Assembly (NCBI GenBank): GCA_022843625.1
Contig: JALHNH010000014.1
Location: 62,001 to 126,000 of the forward strand
DNA length: 64,000 bases
Direction of reading: 5' to 3'
From: Bryobacter sp.
GTDB lineage: Bacteria; Acidobacteriota; Terriglobia; Bryobacterales; Bryobacteraceae
The translations under genes and the position numbers were made by a program. The number at the start of each line of letters is the position of its first letter. Within the stretch, counting starts at the first letter, position 1. Below are positions 18,294 to 28,180 of the stretch, in pieces. The notes beneath the pieces were generated by a model. That model was given only the letters and a program-made list of their open reading frames with translations, was not told the DNA's origin and made no database searches.

Positions 18294-19909
18294 CGGAAGT
18301 AGGCGTAGGTCAGACCCTTTGTGCCAACCGTGGCCTCAAAGCGGTCTGGCCCGAGCGGCAGCTTGATTCCCTTGAGATCCAACCGCTTCTGGCCGGCGGC
18401 AATCGAATGTGTACCAAGCCATTTCGCAGTCAATTGTGTGGCTTCGTTTTGTGCAGCAAATAGCAACGTGACATCATAAGGCCCTCCAGCCTTTACGTCC
18501 ACTTCCCAGTGGCCAACTCCGTTTGCCTCCCAACTGGCACCGCTTCCACGCCAGTCCTGCCGGGTCAGCAAAACAGGCGACTTGCCATTAAAAACGATTT
18601 TCGGTGGTGCGTAGTTGTGCGTCCCCGCTACGTCTTTGAACCATGCCTCGTAGGACAGCCTCAATTGCCGCACCGTATTCGGATCTTCGGCAGAAAGGTC
18701 TCTCAACTCCGATCGATCCGTATCTAGATCATAAAGTTCCTTGCCATTTACCAGCTTCATTCGCTGCGTAAGCACGGCACTATTCTCAAAGGGCCGTGGA
18801 GCATCCCCACGATGCCATTGAATAAACACAGTGCGATCACTCCAGGTCTCTTGAGCCTTGACATCGGTCAAAAGGGGCATCAAGCTACGCCCGTCGAGCT
18901 TCGCCGTAGTCTTGGCTCCGGCCGCTTCAAGCAGCGTCGGCGTGAGATCGATATGAGCGCTCAACCGGTCTACAACCGTACCGGCCGCAATCCTTCCGGG
19001 CCACTTCACAAAGAGCGGCACTCGAATTCCACCCTCGTACGATGTACCCTTCAGCCCACGCAACCCGGCATTGAAGCGCTTCTGCTGCGGCCCATTGTCG
19101 GTCATGAAGATCAGGATCGTGTCGCGTTCGAGATTCCGCTCTTTCAAATGATTCACAAGCTTTCCAACGTTCTGATCCACGTTGCTGATCATTGCGTAGA
19201 TCTTTGCCGTTGTCTCATCAAGTCCCTGTTTGCGAAACGGCTCCACCATCTCTTCCGCAACCTGCAGCGGCGTGTGCGGAGCATTCGTTGGCAGATAGCA
19301 GAAAAACGGCTTTGCGCGATTGTCGTCAATAAATCTCATGGCCTCACGAAAGTAAACATCCGTGCAATAGCCCTTCTGCTGCTCCCACTTCCCATTCCGG
19401 CTCAGCACGGGATCAAAGTATGATGGCGCAACTCCGCTGATCTCCTCCGGCACATCCCCGGGCTGCATCAATCCTCCGCCATTCAAAACCAGACTGTCGT
19501 CAAAACCCTGGTCAATCGAGCGTAGCGGATAGTTGTCTCCCAGATGCCACTTTCCAAAGATGCCCGTCCGGTATCCCGCCGGTTTCAGCATCTCGGCAAG
19601 CGTCACTTCTTCAGACCTCATCATGCTCCGGCCTAGATACGTATCCACTATTCCGGTGCGATAGTGATAGCGACCGGTCATCACACTGGACCGGGTGGGG
19701 CTGCAAACAGGGCAAGAATAAAAACGGCTGAATTGCGCTCCCGCCTTTGCGAGGGCGTCGATATTCGGAGTCGCCAGATTCGGATTTCCATGCAGAGAGA
19801 GGTCTCCAAAGCCCTGGTCATCGGTGAGGATTAAAACAATATTGGGCTTCCGTGTTTGGGCCAACATCGGGGTGGCCAGAAACGGCAGGAAAGATCGACG
19901 CGTCAACAT
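18290..19909 (-). CDS. Sulfatase with extra C-terminal beta domain
   Basis: 539 residues. A twin-Arg-like leader ([15 protein letters not shown]) is followed by the sulfatase core. Metal ligands D30/D31 are in [11 protein letters not shown], the formylglycine motif CSPTR at 69-73 is followed by SSVMTGRY, and FGKWHLGD and [11 protein letters not shown] are present. The last ~105 residues (from about [15 protein letters not shown]) form a separate domain with [19 protein letters not shown]. This resembles the beta-sandwich tails found on some bacterial sulfatases and probably aids substrate binding. It is a different branch from the sulfatase at 1232-2776, with low similarity outside the motifs. 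It is convergent with the terminase operon (4-base stop overlap) and divergent from RNase R. Confidence 0.92.
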   Translation of the reverse strand: MLTRRSFLPFLATPMLAQTRKPNIVLILTDDQGFGDLSLHGNPNLATPNIDALAKAGAQFSRFYSCPVCSPTRSSVMTGRYHYRTGIVDTYLGRSMMRSEEVTLAEMLKPAGYRTGIFGKWHLGDNYPLRSIDQGFDDSLVLNGGGLMQPGDVPEEISGVAPSYFDPVLSRNGKWEQQKGYCTDVYFREAMRFIDDNRAKPFFCYLPTNAPHTPLQVAEEMVEPFRKQGLDETTAKIYAMISNVDQNVGKLVNHLKERNLERDTILIFMTDNGPQQKRFNAGLRGLKGTSYEGGIRVPLFVKWPGRIAAGTVVDRLSAHIDLTPTLLEAAGAKTTAKLDGRSLMPLLTDVKAQETWSDRTVFIQWHRGDAPRPFENSAVLTQRMKLVNGKELYDLDTDRSELRDLSAEDPNTVRQLRLSYEAWFKDVAGTHNYAPPKIVFNGKSPVLLTRQDWRGSGASWEANGVGHWEVDVKAGGPYDVTLLFAAQNEATQLTAKWLGTHSIAAGQKRLDLKGIKLPLGPDRFEATVGTKGLTYAYFR

Positions 19910-19936
19910 GAAGCGATTCTATCCGACAATAGGCTT

Positions 19937-22189
19937 GTGAAAGACGACGCGCTACTTAGCCACATCAATAAACTGCCACATGGTCGCACCACGACCAAAA
20001 CGCTTACGCGAGAGATGGGCAACAAGGGTGTCAAGCGCGAAGAAGTCGAGCGCGCGCTCGAACGCCTCACCCGCAAAGGCCTTCTGATCGAGCTTCGCAA
20101 CAACACCTACCAGCTAGCCTCCAAAGCGCGTGAATTCTCTGCCGGAACCCTCCGCATGCATCGCGACGGATTCGGCTTCGTCATCCTCGACCAGAAACCC
20201 GAAGGCATCGAAGGCGATGTCTTCATCAATCCAGATTCCGCTCAAAAGGCCATGCATGGCGACAAGGTTCTAGTTCGTCTCGGCCGCATCGGCCATGATG
20301 GCCGCGTCAATGGCGACATCGTTCGCGTTCTGCATCGGGCCAACCAGCGCATGGTCGGCCAATTCCGCCTCACCAAACGTGGCTGCTTCGTCGTCCCCTA
20401 CGACCAGAAAATCAAGCAATGGATTCAGATACCGGAAGGCTTTGAGATCCCTGCACCGCGCGTCAATCCGGATCGCGTCGGCATCAAAGAAGTGAAGGTC
20501 GACCAGGTTGCCGACCTCAACGGCATGATGGTGACCGTCGAGGTACTCGACTTTCCCGACGAAGATTCAAACGGTGTCGGTCGCGTGATCGAACTCCTCG
20601 GCTTCGAGGACGATTTCGGCGTCGATGTCGAAATCATGATCCGCAAGCATCACATCCCGCATGAGTTTCCACAAGACGTAATAGAAGAAGCTCAATCTAT
20701 GTCCCGCGAGATCGGCCCCCGCGAATGGGAAGGGCGCACCGACTTTCGCGATTTCGACATCGTCACCATCGACGGCGAAACAGCCCGCGACTTCGACGAT
20801 GCCGTCTGGGTAGAAAAGTTACCCAACGGCAACTACAAGCTGCAGGTGCACATTGCAGACGTAAGTTGGTACATCAGACCCGGCTCCGCGATCGACAAAG
20901 AAGCCATGATGCGGGGCACTAGCGTCTACTTCCCAGATCGCGCCGTGCCCATGCTGCCAGTGGAACTCTCAACCGACATTTGCAGCCTCCGCCCGAATGA
21001 AGAGCGCCTCGTCATGAGCGCACTGCTGGAACTGGATCGTCAAGGCAACATCCTGTCTCAAGACTTCTGCCGCGGCGTCATCAAGAGCCGCGAGCGCATG
21101 ACCTACACCAACGTCTACAAGCTCCTTGAAGGCACACCGGAAGAACAGAAAGAATTGCGTGAACGCTACGCACCGCTCGTGCATCGCTTTGAGCTGATGA
21201 AAGAGCTAGCGCTCGTCTTGAACCGCATGCGCTCCCGCCGTGGCTCAATCGATTTTGACCTCCCCGAGCCGATCATCGAATTCGACCAGTTCGGAGAGAT
21301 GGTCGGTGTTTCCAGGAGCCCTCGCAACATTGCTCATCGCCTGATCGAAGAGCTGATGCTCATCGCCAACGAAGCGGTCGCCTCGCACCTCGAAGCAGCA
21401 GGAACTCCGAGCCTCTATCGCATCCACGAAATCCCCGACGCCAAGCGCGTCGCCGACTTCGAAGAGGCAGCCTCCAAGTTCGGCGTCTCTCTCGGCCTTG
21501 GCGGAGTCGCAGTCAAAAAGTTTTCCAACATCAAGAGCACTCGCGATGGCCGCAAGATCCGCAAGGACGTCTTTATTGGCAACCCCAGCGCCACCGTGTC
21601 CTCAAAGCATTACCAGAAGCTGGTCGCCAAAATCGAAGGCAAGCCCGAAGAGCGCATCGTTAGCTTCCTCATGCTGCGCTCTCTCAAACAGGCTCGCTAC
21701 TCATTCGAAAACGAAGGCCACTTCGCCCTTGCCTCAAAAGCTTACACACACTTCACGTCGCCCATCCGTCGTTACCCCGACCTGGTGGTCCACCGTGTAC
21801 TCAGCGGCATGACATACGAAGAAGAAACGCTCAAGGACCTCGGCAACGACACCAGCTTCACTGAGCGCAGGGCGGCCGAGGCCGAACGCGAACTCGTCGA
21901 GTGGAAAAAGATGCGCTTCATGAGCGACAAGGTCGGCGACGAATTCAACGCCATGATCATCTCCACTACCAAGTTTGGGTGTTTCGTTGAACTCGAAGAA
22001 CTCTTTATCGAAGGCCTCATCCCGATCGACGCTCTCCCCAAAGACAACTACGCCTATCAGGAAAACACCCGGCGCATCGTCGGTCAGCGCTCCAAGCGTA
22101 CCTTTGCCATTGGCGACTCAGTACGCGTTGCCCTCATCAAAATTGACCTTGCCGAGAAGCGACTCACATTCATGCTCGTAAGTCCGTAA
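19937..22189 (+). CDS. rnr: Ribonuclease R
   Basis: About 750 residues of a 3'-5' exoribonuclease that degrades structured RNA. An N-terminal winged-helix part is followed by cold-shock-type beta domains (LRMHRDGFGFVIL). The RNB catalytic domain has DGETARDFDDAVWV near residue 280 and the ARYSFENEGHFALAS/YTHFTSPIRRYPDL block, and a C-terminal S1 domain ends in RLTFMLVSP. I place the start at GTG 19937 (KDDALLSHINKL follows), with AGG just upstream. The longer frame from 19856 runs into the divergent sulfatase and adds a non-homologous Gln/Arg-rich stretch. The two divergent genes leave almost no intergenic space, so their promoters must overlap coding DNA. Confidence 0.93.
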   Translation: MKDDALLSHINKLPHGRTTTKTLTREMGNKGVKREEVERALERLTRKGLLIELRNNTYQLASKAREFSAGTLRMHRDGFGFVILDQKPEGIEGDVFINPDSAQKAMHGDKVLVRLGRIGHDGRVNGDIVRVLHRANQRMVGQFRLTKRGCFVVPYDQKIKQWIQIPEGFEIPAPRVNPDRVGIKEVKVDQVADLNGMMVTVEVLDFPDEDSNGVGRVIELLGFEDDFGVDVEIMIRKHHIPHEFPQDVIEEAQSMSREIGPREWEGRTDFRDFDIVTIDGETARDFDDAVWVEKLPNGNYKLQVHIADVSWYIRPGSAIDKEAMMRGTSVYFPDRAVPMLPVELSTDICSLRPNEERLVMSALLELDRQGNILSQDFCRGVIKSRERMTYTNVYKLLEGTPEEQKELRERYAPLVHRFELMKELALVLNRMRSRRGSIDFDLPEPIIEFDQFGEMVGVSRSPRNIAHRLIEELMLIANEAVASHLEAAGTPSLYRIHEIPDAKRVADFEEAASKFGVSLGLGGVAVKKFSNIKSTRDGRKIRKDVFIGNPSATVSSKHYQKLVAKIEGKPEERIVSFLMLRSLKQARYSFENEGHFALASKAYTHFTSPIRRYPDLVVHRVLSGMTYEEETLKDLGNDTSFTERRAAEAERELVEWKKMRFMSDKVGDEFNAMIISTTKFGCFVELEELFIEGLIPIDALPKDNYAYQENTRRIVGQRSKRTFAIGDSVRVALIKIDLAEKRLTFMLVSP

Positions 22190-22212
22190 CAATAGGTTGT
22201 TAAACTGTCTGC

Positions 22213-22716
22213 ATGTCAGCTCGTGCAACTACCCTCAAGGGGAATCCCCTTCCTCTCGCCGGACCAGAACTCAAGGTCGGCGACAAGGCCCCTGATTTTG
22301 AATTGATCGGCTCCGATTTGAAGCCGGTAACCCTCGGTGAAGGCGGATCGGTTCGCATTTTCAGCGTCGTCCCCAGCCTCGACACCCCAGTTTGTGATTC
22401 GCAAACCAAGCGCTTCAACGAAGAAGTCACCAAGATGGAAAATGTAGAAGTGATCACCGTTTCCATGGATTTGCCCTTTGCGCAGAGCCGTTGGTGCGGT
22501 GCCTTTGGCGTCGACAAGGTCAAGATGCTGAGCGACCACAAGACCGCCAGCTTTGGTACCAACTATGGCACCCTGATCGAACCCCTCCGCATCGAAAGCC
22601 GTGCCATCTTCGTTGTGGACAAAAGCAACGTGATTCAGCACGTCGAGTACGTTAGCGAAGTGGCCGATCACCCCAACTACGACTCCGCTCTAGCCGCTGC
22701 CAAGGCATCCGCTTAA
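22213..22716 (+). CDS. tpx: Thiol peroxidase (atypical 2-Cys peroxiredoxin Tpx)
   Basis: 167 residues, standard Tpx length. It reduces hydroperoxides with electrons from thioredoxin. The peroxidatic Cys is C61 in PSLDTPVCDSQT and the resolving Cys is C95 in SRWCGAFG, which form the intramolecular disulfide. The N-terminal G-N-P-L-P-L-A-G segment and the C-terminal YVSEVADHPNYD are typical. No signal peptide, so cytoplasmic. It follows RNase R by 23 bases on the same strand. Its last 65 bases overlap the end of the convergent PEP-CTERM gene. Confidence 0.96.
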   Translation: MSARATTLKGNPLPLAGPELKVGDKAPDFELIGSDLKPVTLGEGGSVRIFSVVPSLDTPVCDSQTKRFNEEVTKMENVEVITVSMDLPFAQSRWCGAFGVDKVKMLSDHKTASFGTNYGTLIEPLRIESRAIFVVDKSNVIQHVEYVSEVADHPNYDSALAAAKASA

Positions 22717-23878
22717 GCAAATAAATTGAAGCCGCCGCCAGTGCCACCATCCCCAGAGTCGAAGGCTCGGGAATCGGTTGAAATGCTGGCGGCGTTTCTG
22801 CGTCTGGAGGGGCTTCGGGATCCACAGGTCGAACCGTCGGCGGACCAACCGGCGGAACAATTGGGCGTGGCGGTTTGGATTCACCGGGGGGCACAACCAC
22901 GCTTGGCGGTACAAAAAGAAGCGGCGGCGTGCCACCAGGAGTAAAAATGGACGGCGGAAAGTAGATAGGCGGCACAAAAACGGAAGGGGGAAACTGAAGA
23001 TCCCCGAAGAAAAAGACAGGTCCTCCAATGCCAATAGGAAGCCCACCAATCAGGAATGGTGGAAGATCGACTCTCGCAATTTCAATGGGCGTAATCGATG
23101 GCAAAAAAATTCCCGGCGGCGGAATCGCAGGCGGAAGCGTAGTGACCAATACAACTGGTAAAGAGTTGATGATAATCTCGCCGCCCTTATCTGCAGGTGG
23201 AAGCCCCCCAGGCAAACCTCCACCAATCAACCCCGGCCCAATTAAGGGTGGGGCCACACTAAAAATGGCCTCCGGGATCTTCCCCGTTAGCCCAACCAAC
23301 GGCATGGGCCCATCCCCCCGAAACTCGAATAGAGGTTTGTCGGAATCTCGCCGGTTCGCTTCCTCAGCCATCGCTTGAAACACAGGAATGTCCCAGCTCG
23401 GTAGATCCAGCACAGCTTCAGTCGGTTCCCCAACCGTCTGCACTGGTCCGCTCGCTACAAGCGAAATCCGGTTCCCACAACGCCCGCGAATCAAATTCAG
23501 CCCGTCGCTCAGCAGAATCTCGCCGGGCTTGAAATAAAGCCTCTGCTTGGTCCAAAAGATGCGGTTGCCAATTCGATAGGAAACGTATCCTTGCGCAGGC
23601 TTGGTCAAGCGAAAAGGCTTCAGCTTGTCGATCTGAATCCCTTTGTAGTGCTCACGCACTACTGGGTCGCTAGCCACCTTCGATTTAACCTCATCACGTG
23701 TAACGGTCCCGCCTGGGACAACGGAAAAAGGAAAAACCTTTCGCTTGCTCAAGTCCACTTTGAAGTGGTCAGGCAATTCCTCAGCGTGAAAGCTGGCGGC
23801 AACACGGTTTTCGGGCTTCTGCTCACGCGAACACGAGAAAAGTAGGCAAATCGCGAAGAGGCATAACGGCAGCTTCAT
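22652..23878 (-). CDS. Proline/glycine-rich exported protein with lipobox and PEP-CTERM tail
   Basis: 408 residues. The N-terminus MKLPLCLFAICLLFSC has a lipoprotein signal with lipobox LFSC, lipid Cys at residue 16. The first half is an unrecognised globular region with several Cys-free beta-like stretches. The second half (about 215-365) is dominated by Pro, Gly, Ile and Val in runs such as GLIGGGLPGGLPPADKGG. Near the end PIPEPSTLGMVALAAASIYL followed by LKR is a PEP-CTERM sorting signal, with about 15 polar residues after it. The ATG at 23878 is chosen because it starts the signal peptide. The C-terminal end overlaps tpx by 65 bases on the opposite strand. Function unknown; surface location likely. 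Confidence 0.75.
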   Translation of the reverse strand: MKLPLCLFAICLLFSCSREQKPENRVAASFHAEELPDHFKVDLSKRKVFPFSVVPGGTVTRDEVKSKVASDPVVREHYKGIQIDKLKPFRLTKPAQGYVSYRIGNRIFWTKQRLYFKPGEILLSDGLNLIRGRCGNRISLVASGPVQTVGEPTEAVLDLPSWDIPVFQAMAEEANRRDSDKPLFEFRGDGPMPLVGLTGKIPEAIFSVAPPLIGPGLIGGGLPGGLPPADKGGEIIINSLPVVLVTTLPPAIPPPGIFLPSITPIEIARVDLPPFLIGGLPIGIGGPVFFFGDLQFPPSVFVPPIYFPPSIFTPGGTPPLLFVPPSVVVPPGESKPPRPIVPPVGPPTVRPVDPEAPPDAETPPAFQPIPEPSTLGMVALAAASIYLLKRMPWQRLERSRSWGDRPLR

Positions 23879-23933
23879 CAATAAGGTCTTAACCTTAGAT
23901 TCTAGCGCCGATACCCGATGGTACAATGCAACT

Positions 23934-24977
23934 TTGGTACTAACCAGCCTACTTCAGAGCCAAAACCTGGACGCAATTGTAGTTTCCACTCTTGTTCAGA
24001 TCCGCTACTACACAGGGTTTGAGGGTTCAAACGCTCTTCTGCTCGCTACCCCAAAAGGCAACGTCCTTTTTACCGATCCCCGCTACACGACTCAAGCGGA
24101 GCAGGAATCGAATTGTCCTGTGACCATCGCCCAAGGCCCGCTCTTCAAAGCGCTTGCAACCAGGCTGAAATCGCTCAAAGCAAAGCGCATCGGCTTTGAA
24201 GATAAAAAGATCTCCTACACGCTCTATCGTGAGCTGACAGAACTTGGTGAGCTGATTCCCCTCGGGGATTCCATCGAGAAACCTCGCTGGGTAAAGACCC
24301 CACAAGAAATCAGCGCAATCCGCGCCAGCGTGGAACTCAACTCCAAAGCCCTCGATCTGGCCATGAAGCGCTTCAAGATCGGCATGAAAGAAATGGATCT
24401 GGCCGCTGAGATCGACCACCAGATGCGCAAGCTCGGCGCCGAGGGCAATGCCTTCGACACCATTGTGGCCAGCGGGCCTCATTCTGCCCTGCCCCATGCT
24501 CATCCCAGAAACGAGCGTATTGAAGCCGGTTCCTATCTGCTGATCGATATGGGTGCTTGCCTCAACGGATACATGAGCGACATGACCCGCACCTTTGGTG
24601 TAGGCAGCGTCCCTCGCAAGGCTATCCGCATTTATAAGGCTGTCCTCGAAGCTCAACTTGCGGCAATCGACGCTGTAAGACCCGGCAAACTCGCGGGCCA
24701 GATACACGCGGCTGCCGTCAGGGTTTTGAAAGCTCATGGGCTGGATCAGTTTTTTGTGCATTCCACGGGACACGGTCTGGGACTCGAAATTCACGAGGCT
24801 CCGCGCCTGGGCAAAAAGGAAACAACTCCTCTGGAAACAGGCATGGCGATCACAATTGAGCCTGGAGTTTACGAGGCTGGCTTTGGCGGTGTAAGGATTG
24901 AAGACACGGTGCTGGTAACGGAAAAGGGAGTTGAGGTTCTCACAAAGACTCAAAAAGGTTGGACAATAGTAGGTTAG
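23934..24977 (+). CDS. M24-family metallopeptidase (Xaa-Pro aminopeptidase/dipeptidase)
   Basis: 347 residues. The N-terminal creatinase-like domain has LDAIVVSTLVQIRYYTGFEG. The pita-bread catalytic domain supplies the five metal ligands: two Asp in LIDMGACLNGYMSDMTRTFG, His in HSTGHGLGLEIHE, Glu in TIEPGVY and Glu in VRIEDTVLV. It removes N-terminal residues ahead of proline in the cytoplasm. The start is TTG at 23934: both upstream ATGs are out of frame, and the family alignment begins here. No good ribosome site is visible. It lies directly upstream of accB, an arrangement common in bacteria. Confidence 0.9.
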   Translation: MVLTSLLQSQNLDAIVVSTLVQIRYYTGFEGSNALLLATPKGNVLFTDPRYTTQAEQESNCPVTIAQGPLFKALATRLKSLKAKRIGFEDKKISYTLYRELTELGELIPLGDSIEKPRWVKTPQEISAIRASVELNSKALDLAMKRFKIGMKEMDLAAEIDHQMRKLGAEGNAFDTIVASGPHSALPHAHPRNERIEAGSYLLIDMGACLNGYMSDMTRTFGVGSVPRKAIRIYKAVLEAQLAAIDAVRPGKLAGQIHAAAVRVLKAHGLDQFFVHSTGHGLGLEIHEAPRLGKKETTPLETGMAITIEPGVYEAGFGGVRIEDTVLVTEKGVEVLTKTQKGWTIVG

Positions 24978-24985
24978 ACCCCGCA

Positions 24986-25426
24986 ATGAATATTGAAGAG
25001 ATCAAAGAACTGATACAACTCGCCCACGACAGTGGCGTAGCTGAGCTGGAAGTGCAACGTGGAGAACATCGCGTTCGCATCAAGAGGGCAGGACTTGAGC
25101 GTGATGTAGTAACCCCCGCGCCCATTGCCCCGGCAGCGGCTAGCGTGGTTCCGGCTGCACCCGCACCGGCCGCAGAGAAGGACAACCTCGTCACTATCAA
25201 GTCACCAATCGTAGGAACTTTCTATGATTCGCCGTCTCCTGATGCCAGCCCCTTTGTCAAGGTGGGCGATTCAGTCACCCAGAAAACCACCGTCTGCATC
25301 ATCGAATCAATGAAACTCATGAATGAAATTGAAGCCGAAGTTTCAGGTACGGTTGTTGCCCGGTTGGTAGAAAGCGGCAAGCCAGTCGAATACGGCGAAG
25401 CCTTGTTTACGATTCGGCCCAACTAA
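24986..25426 (+). CDS. accB: Biotin carboxyl carrier protein of acetyl-CoA carboxylase
   Basis: 146 residues. A short N-terminal helix domain (MNIEEIKELIQLAHDSGVAE) is followed by an Ala/Pro linker (about 43-64) and a biotinyl domain with ESMKLMNE, where K110 carries biotin. The carrier swings between biotin carboxylase and carboxyltransferase in the first step of fatty-acid synthesis. The ATG at 24986 is chosen; an in-frame start at 24959 would overlap the peptidase. It is 6 bases upstream of accC. The carboxyltransferase genes accA and accD are not in this window. Confidence 0.96.
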   Translation: MNIEEIKELIQLAHDSGVAELEVQRGEHRVRIKRAGLERDVVTPAPIAPAAASVVPAAPAPAAEKDNLVTIKSPIVGTFYDSPSPDASPFVKVGDSVTQKTTVCIIESMKLMNEIEAEVSGTVVARLVESGKPVEYGEALFTIRPN

Positions 25427-25432
25427 CACGTC

Positions 25433-26788
25433 ATGTTCCAAAAGATTCTGATTGCCAACCGTGGCGAGATCGCTTTGCGTGTCATATGTGCGGCCAAAGA
25501 TCTCGGCATCAAGACGGTCGCCGTTTACTCCGAGGCCGATCGTCACAGCCTCCACGTTCGTTTCGCTGACGAAGCCGTCTGCATCGGCCCGGCCAAGAGC
25601 GCTCGTAGCTACCTCGACATTCCCAGCGTCATCAGCGCAGCCGAAATCACCAACGCAGAAGCGATCCACCCCGGCTACGGCTTTCTGAGCGAGAACGATC
25701 GCTTTGCCGAAGTATGCAAGTTGAGCGGCATCAAGTTCATTGGGCCACCAGCCGACGTCACCCGCATGATGGGGTTGAAGCAAAAGGCCCGGCAGGTAAT
25801 GAAAGAAGCTGGCGTACCGGTTCTCCCTGGCTCGCAGGAAGCCCTCACCAGCGCCGAAGAAGCTCTCGAATTCGCAGAACAAATCGGCTATCCCGTAATT
25901 CTCAAAGCGGCAGCCGGCGGTGGTGGCCGCGGCATGAGAGTTGTAAACTCAGCCGATGAATTGCCTGGTCTTCTGGCTCAAGCCCAGAACGAGGCGGGAG
26001 CAGCCTTCAGCGTCCCGGACATTTACCTCGAAAAGTATATCGGTGCCCCCCGGCACATTGAGTTTCAGGTCCTCGCTGACGAACACGGCAATGTGGAAGT
26101 CCTCGGCGAACGAGAGTGCTCCATTCAGCGTCGCCATCAGAAGTTGATCGAAGAAGCACCATCCCCGGTGATGACGCCAGAACTTCGCAACGAAACCGTC
26201 GCTGCGATCAAAAAAGCACTGAAGGCCATTGGTTACCAAAACGCCGGCACCATCGAATTCCTGATGGATGAACATGGCAAACTCTATTTCATTGAAGTCA
26301 ACGCACGCATCCAGGTAGAACACCCGGTAACGGAGATGATCACCGGAATCGACCTCGTCAAAGCACAGATTCGCATAGCTGCCGGCGAAAAACTCGACGA
26401 CATCATCGGCGGCCCCATCACTCTAACCGGGCACTCCATGGAATGCCGAATCAATGCCGAGCATCCCGATACCTTTGCTCCCTGCCCCGGCAAAATTACC
26501 GGCCTCAACCTGCCCGGCGGCATCGGTGTACGCGTCGATACCGCCGTCTACACAGACGGAGTGATTCCGCCTTATTACGATTCCCTTGTCGCCAAGTTGA
26601 TCGTCCACGGCCGCGACAGGGCCGAAGCGATTGCCCGCATGAAGCGTGCCCTTGATATGTTCGTTGTTGAAGGCATTTATACTTCCATCCCTCTGCAAAA
26701 GAAGATCATGAACGATCCGGATTTTGCTGCAGGCAACATGGACACCACATTCATCGCCCGTAAACTCGCTTCCTTCCAGAAGCCCTAG
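25433..26788 (+). CDS. accC: Biotin carboxylase subunit of acetyl-CoA carboxylase
   Basis: 451 residues, full length. The N-terminal domain begins [20 protein letters not shown]. The ATP-grasp part has the glycine-rich loop [12 protein letters not shown], the HIEFQVLAD segment and the catalytic [18 protein letters not shown]. The active-site block [20 protein letters not shown] carries the Arg and Glu residues used for bicarbonate and biotin. It carboxylates biotin on AccB with ATP and bicarbonate. It follows accB by 6 bases and precedes pgi by 9 in one operon. Confidence 0.97.
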   Translation: MFQKILIANRGEIALRVICAAKDLGIKTVAVYSEADRHSLHVRFADEAVCIGPAKSARSYLDIPSVISAAEITNAEAIHPGYGFLSENDRFAEVCKLSGIKFIGPPADVTRMMGLKQKARQVMKEAGVPVLPGSQEALTSAEEALEFAEQIGYPVILKAAAGGGGRGMRVVNSADELPGLLAQAQNEAGAAFSVPDIYLEKYIGAPRHIEFQVLADEHGNVEVLGERECSIQRRHQKLIEEAPSPVMTPELRNETVAAIKKALKAIGYQNAGTIEFLMDEHGKLYFIEVNARIQVEHPVTEMITGIDLVKAQIRIAAGEKLDDIIGGPITLTGHSMECRINAEHPDTFAPCPGKITGLNLPGGIGVRVDTAVYTDGVIPPYYDSLVAKLIVHGRDRAEAIARMKRALDMFVVEGIYTSIPLQKKIMNDPDFAAGNMDTTFIARKLASFQKP

Positions 26789-26797
26789 GAGATCTGC

Positions 26798-28180
26798 ATG
26801 TCGATCAGCTTTGACCCACGCAACCTGCTTGCGTCGATGGTAGGAGAAGACAACGGCCTGACTCAGGCCGAACTCGACGGGGGCAAAGCGGCAGCGATTG
26901 CCGCCCTCAAGGGCTTCAGAGTGTCCTTTGAAGAAGGCAAGTACGGCTTCCCTGACCTGCCCCTGAATAAGAATCTGATTCAAGAAATTGAAGCTACAGC
27001 CAAGAAGCTCGCTGGCAGCTTCGACACCGTGTGCGTCATCGGTATTGGCGGCAGTGCCCTGGGCTGCTGGGCCCTCGATTGTGCCATGCGCGGGCCCCAC
27101 CCCGTACAGGGCGCTCACTCATCGAAGAAACCCCGCCTGGTCATTCTCGACAACGTAGACCCCGACTTTATCAATCACGCGCTCGACAGCATGTCTCCTA
27201 AAAAGACCCTCGTCGTGGTGATCGCCAAATCAGGCTCAACCGCTGAAACTATGGGCGGATTCCTGATCGTCCGTGAATGGCTCATGGACGCCATCGGCAA
27301 AAAGGCAGCCAGCCGAATCATCGCCGTCACCAGTGAGGCCCGCGGTGATCTCAAGGTATTGGCCACCAAAGAAGGCTACACAACCTTCCACATCCCTGAG
27401 AATGTCGGCGGCCGCTTCAGCGTACTCTCCGCCGTCGGCCTCGTCCCTGCCGCACTCATCGGCGTAAACATCAAGAAACTCTGCCGTGGCGCTGCCGCGA
27501 TGACCGAAGCCGCCTGGACCGAAGACCTCGAATCCAACATCGCTCTCAGTTCCGCGCTTCATCATTGGCTTATCTGGACGCTCAAAAAGAAGAGCATCCA
27601 GGTTGCTTTCCCTTACAGCAATTTCCTCTGGGGCACAGCCTTCTGGTTCCGCCAGCTCTGGGCTGAATCCCTTGGCAAAGCCAAAGACAGAACAGGCGCG
27701 ATCGTCAACGTAGGCCAAACTCCGATTGCCGCCCTCGGCACCACAGACCAGCACTCTCAGGTGCAGCTCTATATGGAAGGCCCCAACGACAAGGTCTACA
27801 GCTTCTGGGTTGTCGAAAAGGCGAAGAAACAAATCAAGATTCCAAAAGCGAAACTCGGCCTCGATGGTTTCGATTATCTCGGCGGCCAAAGCATGGGTAA
27901 GCTTCTCGACGCAGAACGCCGTGCAACAGAAGCCGCCCTGGCCACCAGTGGCCGCCCCAACTGCACCTTCACGCTGGAGCGCGTCGACGAAGAACACCTC
28001 GGCGCCTTCTTCCAGATGATGGAATTCGAAACCGCCTTCATGGGCGAGTTGCTCAACATTGACGCCTTCGACCAGGAAGGCGTTGAACTCGGCAAGAAGT
28101 TCACTTACGCTTTAATGGGCCGCGCAGGCTGGGACGAGTTTAAGGATCGTTTTGCTGATTACGAGAAGAAGCGCGGTTAG
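26798..28180 (+). CDS. pgi: Glucose-6-phosphate isomerase
   Basis: 460 residues. It interconverts glucose 6-phosphate and fructose 6-phosphate. The family signature ENVGGRFSVLSAVGL, the phosphate-binding KSGSTAETM and the later LWAES.GK block with TTDQHSQVQLYMEGP are all present. AGGAG sits 7 bases before the ATG. The length suits the compact bacterial form rather than the ~550-residue form. It is cotranscribed with accBC, a linkage without obvious pathway logic. Its last 29 bases overlap the TTG start of the next gene. Confidence 0.95.
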   Translation: MSISFDPRNLLASMVGEDNGLTQAELDGGKAAAIAALKGFRVSFEEGKYGFPDLPLNKNLIQEIEATAKKLAGSFDTVCVIGIGGSALGCWALDCAMRGPHPVQGAHSSKKPRLVILDNVDPDFINHALDSMSPKKTLVVVIAKSGSTAETMGGFLIVREWLMDAIGKKAASRIIAVTSEARGDLKVLATKEGYTTFHIPENVGGRFSVLSAVGLVPAALIGVNIKKLCRGAAAMTEAAWTEDLESNIALSSALHHWLIWTLKKKSIQVAFPYSNFLWGTAFWFRQLWAESLGKAKDRTGAIVNVGQTPIAALGTTDQHSQVQLYMEGPNDKVYSFWVVEKAKKQIKIPKAKLGLDGFDYLGGQSMGKLLDAERRATEAALATSGRPNCTFTLERVDEEHLGAFFQMMEFETAFMGELLNIDAFDQEGVELGKKFTYALMGRAGWDEFKDRFADYEKKRG

